Source: Planctomycetaceae bacterium (GTDB taxonomy: Bacteria > Planctomycetota > Planctomycetia > Pirellulales > UBA1268). From it: 11,530 nucleotides of DNA. A program made the position numbers and the translations under genes. The DNA is taken from NCBI GenBank assembly GCA_018694455.1, contig JABHNP010000110.1:1-11530 (forward strand), read 5' to 3'. Of the stretch, positions 7,831-11,530 are shown piece after piece. Under the pieces are notes generated by a model that was given only the letters and a program-made list of their open reading frames with translations, was not told where the DNA came from and did not search any database. The number at the start of each line of letters is the position of its first letter. The first letter of the stretch is position 1.

Positions 7831-7836
7831 CTCCTT
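7831..7836 (-). promoter_or_regulatory. Ribosome binding site deciding the peroxidase start
   Basis: AAGGAG on the minus strand is followed by 5 bases and then the ATG at 7825. The alternative GTG at 7831-7829 shares a base with this site and could not use it. Confidence 0.7.
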
Positions 7837-7864
7837 ACAGGATCATTGTTTTTCTATTACGCAA

Positions 7865-7876
7865 GCTGTGCACAGC
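7865..7876. other. Perfect 12-base palindrome upstream of the peroxidase gene
   Basis: GCTGTGCACAGC is a perfect dyad centred about 46 bases before the peroxidase start, inside the pckA-peroxidase spacer. Its size and place would suit an operator for a dimeric regulator. No regulator is encoded nearby, and one perfect 12-mer is weak evidence. Confidence 0.3.
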
Positions 7877-7925
7877 GGGAACTCTAACGACGTACTTCAT
7901 TCCACAACGAACACCACTGACTATT

Positions 7926-7931
7926 ATCATA
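7926..7931 (-). promoter_or_regulatory. Possible -10 element for the peroxidase gene
   Basis: TATGAT on the minus strand (within TATGATAATAG) resembles a -10 hexamer and lies about 100 bases before the peroxidase start. No good -35 hexamer stands at the right distance, so this is a weak call. If real, the palindrome at 7865-7876 would lie downstream of the transcription start. Confidence 0.2.
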
Positions 7932-7967
7932 GCGAATGCTTCAGTTCTGGCACCTCTTAAAACAAGT

Positions 7968-9551
7968 TTATGAGGCGGGCCCAGCCTGCACAACCGCCTC
8001 ACCAGCTTCATTCGCATAAGGCACAAAATTCTGGCGAAACTTTTCCGATAGAGTGCGTGCGGCATCTTCCCAGGCGGTCGCGTCAGACCATGCATTTCGA
8101 GGTACGAGTATTCGGTCTGAAACACCTGGCACCCGACAAACTGCTTCAAGCCCAAAAACTGAATCACGTTCGGTCGGCATATCATGTAGCGATTCCGCGT
8201 GAATGGCATCAATAATGCAACGCGTACTTGCCAAATCAATCCGTTTCCCCAAACCGATCCCACCTCCAGTCCAACCGGTATTTACTAGCCAAGCCTGTGC
8301 TCTGTGTAGTTGAATTTTCTCTGACAACAAACGTGCATAGACTACCGGGTGGCGAACAAGAAAAGCCGCGCTGTAGCATGGAGAGAAGGCCAATTGCGGT
8401 TGGAGCACACCCATTTCTGTTCCGGCTACCCGGGCCGTGTATCCTGATAGGAATTGATACATCGCTTGTTCAGGCGTAAGACGACTTATTGGCGGCAACA
8501 CTCCAGAAGCATCACAAGTCAAAAATATTATATTGCTTGGATGACCTGCGAGAGATGGCAGTTGAGTATTCTCAATATACTCAAGCGGGTACGCTGCTCT
8601 GGTATTTTCTGTTATCGCATTTGAATCATAATCTACCTCCCGAGTTACTTCATCATAAACAACATTTTCTAAAACCGTACCAAAACGAATTGCTTGATAA
8701 ATCTCGGGCTCTTTATTCATCGCAAGCCCAATACACTTTGCATAACACCCCCCCTCAACATTAAAGACTCCGTCGTCACTCCAACCATGCTCATCATCAC
8801 CAAGGAGCCGTCGACTTGGGTCAGCCGATAACGTGGTTTTACCAGTTCCAGATAATCCAAAAAAAAGTGATACATCTTTCGATGCTCCCTCATTCGCCGC
8901 ACAATGCATGGAGAGCACCCCTTTGGGTGGCAACAACCAGTGCATGAGTGTGAACACTCCTTTTTTCATTTCACCGGCATACTCAGTACCGAGAATAACT
9001 TGCTCTTTCCGCTCAAGTGAAATATCCACACTAGTACGACTCGTCATCTGCACTGTAAGTGAATTTGCGGGAAATTGACCTGCGTTATAAATAACACAGT
9101 CTGGAGTGCCGAAGTTCTCCAACTCCTCATGCGTTGGACGAATCAGCATGTTGTGCATAAAGAGAGCATGGTACGCGCGGGCGCAAATCACACGAACTTT
9201 AATGCGGTGAATAGGATCCCAGCCGGCAAACCCATCAAATACATAAATCTGATCTCGTGTGTTGAGATAATCTATTGCTCGCTGGCGATTAAGAAGAAAA
9301 GTATGTTCATCAATAGGATGATTTGTACTACCCCACCAAACGTCTTTCTCTGATTCTCTATGACGAACAACGTGCTTATCCTTGGGACTTCTGCCGGTTT
9401 TAGCACCTGACCGTATCGCTATTGCACCGCTTGAAACAACACCTGCCCGCTCCCGCGTAAGTGCATCCTCATACAGCCTCGCTGGCGATGCATTTCGCAC
9501 CACCACCGGTACGGTTATTTCTTGAGGACTTAAATCAACATAACTTGGCAC
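7968..9551 (-). CDS. pckA: Phosphoenolpyruvate carboxykinase (ATP)
   Basis: This enzyme catalyses oxaloacetate + ATP to phosphoenolpyruvate + ADP + CO2, the entry step of gluconeogenesis, in the cytoplasm. The 527-residue length is normal for the ATP-dependent family. Visible motifs in order are SGAKTGRSPKDK (48-59, substrate-binding arginine), LGTEYAGEMKKG (187-198, metal and substrate contacts), the P-loop GLSGTGKTT (232-240), and the kinase-2 and metal motif GDDEHGWSDDGVFN (251-264). They continue with CDASGVLPPIS (346-356), SGYTARVAGTE (369-379) and NTGWTGGGIGLGKR (424-437). The P-loop form and overall architecture exclude the GTP-dependent family. The start is GTG at 9551, with GGAG 6 bases upstream on the minus strand. 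No in-frame ATG precedes the conserved core closely. It follows the 204-residue membrane protein gene by 80 bases and precedes the peroxidase gene. It may have its own promoter in the 80-base gap, but I could not identify one. Confidence 0.97.
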   Translation of the reverse strand: MPSYVDLSPQEITVPVVVRNASPARLYEDALTRERAGVVSSGAIAIRSGAKTGRSPKDKHVVRHRESEKDVWWGSTNHPIDEHTFLLNRQRAIDYLNTRDQIYVFDGFAGWDPIHRIKVRVICARAYHALFMHNMLIRPTHEELENFGTPDCVIYNAGQFPANSLTVQMTSRTSVDISLERKEQVILGTEYAGEMKKGVFTLMHWLLPPKGVLSMHCAANEGASKDVSLFFGLSGTGKTTLSADPSRRLLGDDEHGWSDDGVFNVEGGCYAKCIGLAMNKEPEIYQAIRFGTVLENVVYDEVTREVDYDSNAITENTRAAYPLEYIENTQLPSLAGHPSNIIFLTCDASGVLPPISRLTPEQAMYQFLSGYTARVAGTEMGVLQPQLAFSPCYSAAFLVRHPVVYARLLSEKIQLHRAQAWLVNTGWTGGGIGLGKRIDLASTRCIIDAIHAESLHDMPTERDSVFGLEAVCRVPGVSDRILVPRNAWSDATAWEDAARTLSEKFRQNFVPYANEAGEAVVQAGPAS

Positions 9552-9631
9552 GCTTCACTCCAGCAACATTTTTGTTTAGGGGAACTAACAAGCTGGCATC
9601 TTCCCAAGACCAAACCAGCAAACATACCTAT

Positions 9632-10246
9632 CTACATAATGCCAGATGCTAGCACGCAAGCAGTCAAAAGAAGGCCGCACCCAACAATTAGCATTACCAT
9701 CCCAACCGGGCTCGGCTGCACACGTAAACGACGACACATCCTTCTCAAACGTCGGCTCAAATCAACCCACGCTTCACCAGCTTCACATGACTGAAGGACC
9801 ACTATACTCACGGTTCGGAAGGAGCCATTTCCCTCCACATATGCTTGAAGGCCAAGAGTCGGTAAAGCAACACTCTCGCCCGCCCATCGAACTACTGGAT
9901 CAACTGCAGCTGCATTCTGTGCTACCAGAGGTCGAATTTGCTCGACTGTTGCGTTGTAAATAAGCAGACGGGGCCTGGCGAAGAGAATGCACACTGCGAC
10001 GACTAAAGCGTACAAAAGAAGAAGAATAACTTCTCCCCATGGTGACCCGCCTAATAACGGCTGAATTGCCGCGAGTGGACCTACCGCTACGAGCCCCGAA
10101 AGTGCCACGCCAAGGAACACGCTATCCCATGCCGCAGATATGACAAGCGGCCGGTGACGAAGCTGAAGTCCACCCATGATGCAGCAGTAAAGCCCCAAGG
10201 GTACGAGCGCTATCCAAAACGGAAGGCTATCAAGCCAGAAACTCAT
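9632..10246 (-). CDS. Membrane protein of unknown function, 204 residues
   Basis: I do not recognise the family. The protein has three hydrophobic segments near the N-terminus (about 7-27, 42-61 and 71-90). A soluble stretch of about 85 residues follows (about 92-178), ending in a very basic patch (RRLRRMCRRLR, 165-175). A last hydrophobic segment lies at about 181-203, close to the C-terminus. This gives a four-helix topology with one mid-size loop. By the positive-inside rule the arginine patch suggests the loop is cytoplasmic. No catalytic motif or signal peptide is apparent. The ATG at 10246 is preceded by GAGG at 7 bases. The gene sits between the candidate miniprotein (38 bases upstream) and pckA (80 bases downstream), so it is probably cotranscribed with the Minf_1886-family gene. 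Its relation to gluconeogenesis is unclear. Confidence 0.85.
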   Translation of the reverse strand: MSFWLDSLPFWIALVPLGLYCCIMGGLQLRHRPLVISAAWDSVFLGVALSGLVAVGPLAAIQPLLGGSPWGEVILLLLYALVVAVCILFARPRLLIYNATVEQIRPLVAQNAAAVDPVVRWAGESVALPTLGLQAYVEGNGSFRTVSIVVLQSCEAGEAWVDLSRRLRRMCRRLRVQPSPVGMVMLIVGCGLLLTACVLASGIM

Positions 10247-10284
10247 GACTCGTCCTCGCTCGAAGCGGGAAATTGTATTTCAGA

Positions 10285-10386
10285 TTACTGAAGAAAAGCT
10301 AGTGTAGACATTACAACCAACCAGCCAGCCTCAACAACTATCATAACCACCAAGCAGACATAATCACGCTTCCACAGCAGCACCAA
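10285..10386 (-). CDS. Candidate 33-residue single-span membrane miniprotein
   Basis: This is a short reading frame directly behind the Minf_1886-family gene. GAGGAG at 10398-10393 is an unusually good Shine-Dalgarno site. It lies 6 bases before a TTG (10386) and 9 bases before a GTG (10383), either of which may be the start. The product begins with a short basic and polar segment (LLWKRDY), continues as a hydrophobic stretch (VCLVVMIVV), and then has EAGW and a second hydrophobic run before the TAA stop at 10287-10285. This is consistent with one membrane helix, about residues 9-31, bearing a buried glutamate. The start is 14 bases after the previous stop, and the next gene begins 38 bases after its own stop. 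It is short enough to be chance, and I know no family match. The case rests on the ribosome binding site, the operon position and the membrane-like composition. Confidence 0.45.
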   Translation of the reverse strand: MVLLWKRDYVCLVVMIVVEAGWLVVMSTLAFLQ

Positions 10387-10392
10387 TTTTTG

Positions 10393-10398
10393 CTCCTC
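10393..10398 (-). promoter_or_regulatory. Strong ribosome binding site after the Minf_1886-family gene
   Basis: GAGGAG on the minus strand starts two bases after the TGA stop at 10403-10401. It is too far (about 145 bases) from the next long gene at 10246 to serve it. It therefore points to translation of the small frame at 10386-10285. Confidence 0.5.
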
Positions 10399-10400
10399 AA

Positions 10401-10838
10401 TCAAAGTGATTCCGGCAAGGCGAAGACAATGTCTTTCATAAATGCATCTTCAAAACTATACACATCATGAAAATCATCACGACTATCGTCACTTGTCTTT
10501 CTCATTTGGCCGATATCTATCATGTTAAAAACAATTTCACCGAAGTCTGCTGTAACACATATGCCCCATGATCCCAATACTTTAGTAGCGAGGTATCCAT
10601 ACTGTTGCTGAGCATATTGTCGGGCTGCCTCACACAACTCCTGACCACTTACATGCTTTTCACTTTTCTTTTTTCCTCGACTTAGCTGCACATCATTATT
10701 TTTTTCTTGGTCGCCCATGCCGAGAGATTCTTGAGCAAAAGAAAGGGCTTCAAGAATAAATAAGTATGCGTCCAACGAATATCTTTGGTCTCGTTGGAGC
10801 AGGTCTGCCAAGGGATGGTTAGGATCGACAAGAGGCAT
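10401..10838 (-). CDS. Minf_1886-family protein of unknown function
   Basis: The sequence resembles the conserved hypothetical family named Minf_1886 (TIGR04138), found in planctomycetes and verrucomicrobia. The biochemical role is unknown. The 145-residue protein shows the motifs I associate with that family: RYSLDAYLFILEAL (19-32), HVSGQELCEA (62-71), WGICVTADFGEIVFN (91-105) and DSRDDFHDVYSFEDAF (118-133). A lysine-rich polar linker (about 42-61) separates the first two and looks like a loop. There is no signal peptide or membrane span, so it should be cytoplasmic. The ATG at 10838 has only a weak GAG-type site upstream. The gene follows the TIGR03009-like gene by 77 bases on the same strand and is followed immediately by the candidate miniprotein. 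The family assignment is from memory of the motifs, not a search. Confidence 0.85.
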   Translation of the reverse strand: MPLVDPNHPLADLLQRDQRYSLDAYLFILEALSFAQESLGMGDQEKNNDVQLSRGKKKSEKHVSGQELCEAARQYAQQQYGYLATKVLGSWGICVTADFGEIVFNMIDIGQMRKTSDDSRDDFHDVYSFEDAFMKDIVFALPESL

Positions 10839-10915
10839 GCGTTTCTCACAAAATAGTGGTCAGAAATAACATACCACATACACCGGCAAATATCGCAAAA
10901 GCTGTTCTTAATAAA

Positions 10916-11530
10916 TCAGCTGCCGGGAGCCTGCTCTTCAATAAATGTGTATCCCAACGGAGTCAGTGGCCTCGAAAAATCACGAATCAGGTCGAGACCA
11001 CGATCGATCAAGCTTGTTCGAGGGTCAAACTGGTACACATCTCGATCTTGGCCACCTGGTTTAAATATCTGAATAGCAAACGGCATCAGGTCTGTTGCCC
11101 GAAGAATGAGTTCCACTTTTGAAAAGTTTGCAGCGTCTACTTGGAATTTAGGCAATGCTTCAAGCCATATTTGATCAGTCACTGTTGCTGGTGTAATAAT
11201 TCGCATCGAGTACCGTTTTTTCAGAGTATCTGCCTTGGCTCCAAAAACAAACGGAAGAGGTCCTTCACTAATCGCTCGGCCTCGCATCTCAGGTGGCAAT
11301 TTTGTTTCTCTAAGTTGCCGCTCACTATGCCGAAACTCATAAATGCTTGTGCCATTGCAAACCCAGTGTTCACCAGAATTTGAGGGCCTTGCATCGTATA
11401 TTCTTTTTTCAGGATTCCATTGTTTAGATGACTTGACATGAAAAAGCCCTTTATCAGGAGCAGCGTATTTAATTTCTCCTGAACTTTCAGAAAAGGCTAA
11501 TCGCTCACCCGAAGTATCCGCAGGGCTCCA
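10916..11530 (-). CDS. TIGR03009-like planctomycete protein, N-terminus beyond the window edge
   Basis: The frame is open from the right edge to TGA at 10918-10916, giving the C-terminal 204 residues; the start lies outside the window. The visible part reads like the planctomycete TIGR03009 domain. Recognisable segments, numbered from the edge, are GEIKYAAPDKGLFHV (18-32), HWVCNGTSIYEF (56-67), LPPEMRGRAISEGPLPFVFG (78-97), QIWLEALPKFQVDAANF (120-136) and KPGGQDRDVYQF (156-167). The order of a strand-rich region, a W.C.G.S.YE turn and a later substrate-like face recalls LolA-type lipoprotein carriers, but that is only a resemblance in pattern. An in-frame TTG or ATG near 11299-11285 is internal, since the conserved region extends well upstream of it. 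It is probably the first visible gene of the minus-strand series. A short 5-base inverted repeat (10900-10921) at its stop is too weak to call a terminator. Confidence 0.75.
   Translation of the reverse strand, partial: WSPADTSGERLAFSESSGEIKYAAPDKGLFHVKSSKQWNPEKRIYDARPSNSGEHWVCNGTSIYEFRHSERQLRETKLPPEMRGRAISEGPLPFVFGAKADTLKKRYSMRIITPATVTDQIWLEALPKFQVDAANFSKVELILRATDLMPFAIQIFKPGGQDRDVYQFDPRTSLIDRGLDLIRDFSRPLTPLGYTFIEEQAPGS

Noticed and set aside
10320..10345. CCAACCAGCCAGCC-type short tandem pattern as a repeat element
   Set aside because: It is only a few imperfect units and falls inside the candidate miniprotein frame, where it encodes AGWLV. There is no sign of a larger array.
10900..10921. 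Inverted repeat AGCTG/CAGCT at the end of the TIGR03009-like gene as a terminator
   Set aside because: It has only five pairs, a 12-base loop and a short T run, and it overlaps the stop codon. The next gene follows closely on the same strand.
10916..11299. A complete 127-residue gene starting at TTG 11299
   Set aside because: The same frame stays open for 77 more codons to the right edge and those residues carry the domain's upstream motifs, so the gene is a truncated longer one.
11221..11439. Open frame starting with ATG at 11439, opposite phase to the TIGR03009-like gene
   Set aside because: The frame reading from the right edge matches the TIGR03009-type motifs without interruption through this stretch, so the other phase is a shadow.

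Overview
The window most likely comes from a planctomycete (Planctomycetota). Three genes point that way. The DNA gyrase A chain has the family core but reads SIAGLPAAAMRYTE around the catalytic tyrosine, where E. coli has SIDGDSAAAMRYTE. One gene encodes a protein of the Minf_1886 family, known from planctomycetes and verrucomicrobia. A gene at the right edge looks like the planctomycete-specific TIGR03009 domain. Base composition is moderate, several starts are TTG or GTG, and some genes lack a clear Shine-Dalgarno site. These assignments were made by reading the sequence, without any database search.

Layout. Positions 1-2360 (minus) hold gyrA, which runs off the left edge and lacks its last part. 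A 106-base divergent spacer carries a good promoter for gyrA. Positions 2467-7158 (plus) form a tight three-gene operon. It contains two paralogous ArnT-like GT-C glycosyltransferases, each with about a dozen membrane segments, and a family 2 polyprenyl-phosphate glycosyltransferase that overlaps the second by 4 bases. The rest is on the minus strand. Read in the direction of transcription (right to left) it holds a TIGR03009-like protein open at the right edge, the Minf_1886-family protein, a candidate 33-residue membrane miniprotein, a 204-residue membrane protein of unknown function, ATP-dependent phosphoenolpyruvate carboxykinase (pckA), and an exported glutathione-peroxidase-like thiol peroxidase. 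The plus-strand operon and this minus-strand series converge at about 7160-7267.

How the genes work together. The clearest functional unit is the glycosyltransferase operon. The family 2 enzyme should charge a polyprenyl phosphate with a sugar on the cytoplasmic face. The two GT-C enzymes should pass lipid-linked sugars to acceptors outside the membrane. The acceptor and the sugar cannot be read from the sequence. The minus-strand genes are co-directional with gaps of 14-142 bases, but they do not share an obvious pathway. No mobile element, tRNA, rRNA or CRISPR array was seen, and no stretch longer than 300 bases lacks a gene. I found no convincing wholly new system. The best leads are the paired GT-C enzymes with divergent donor-site motifs, the miniprotein, and the lineage-restricted unknowns.
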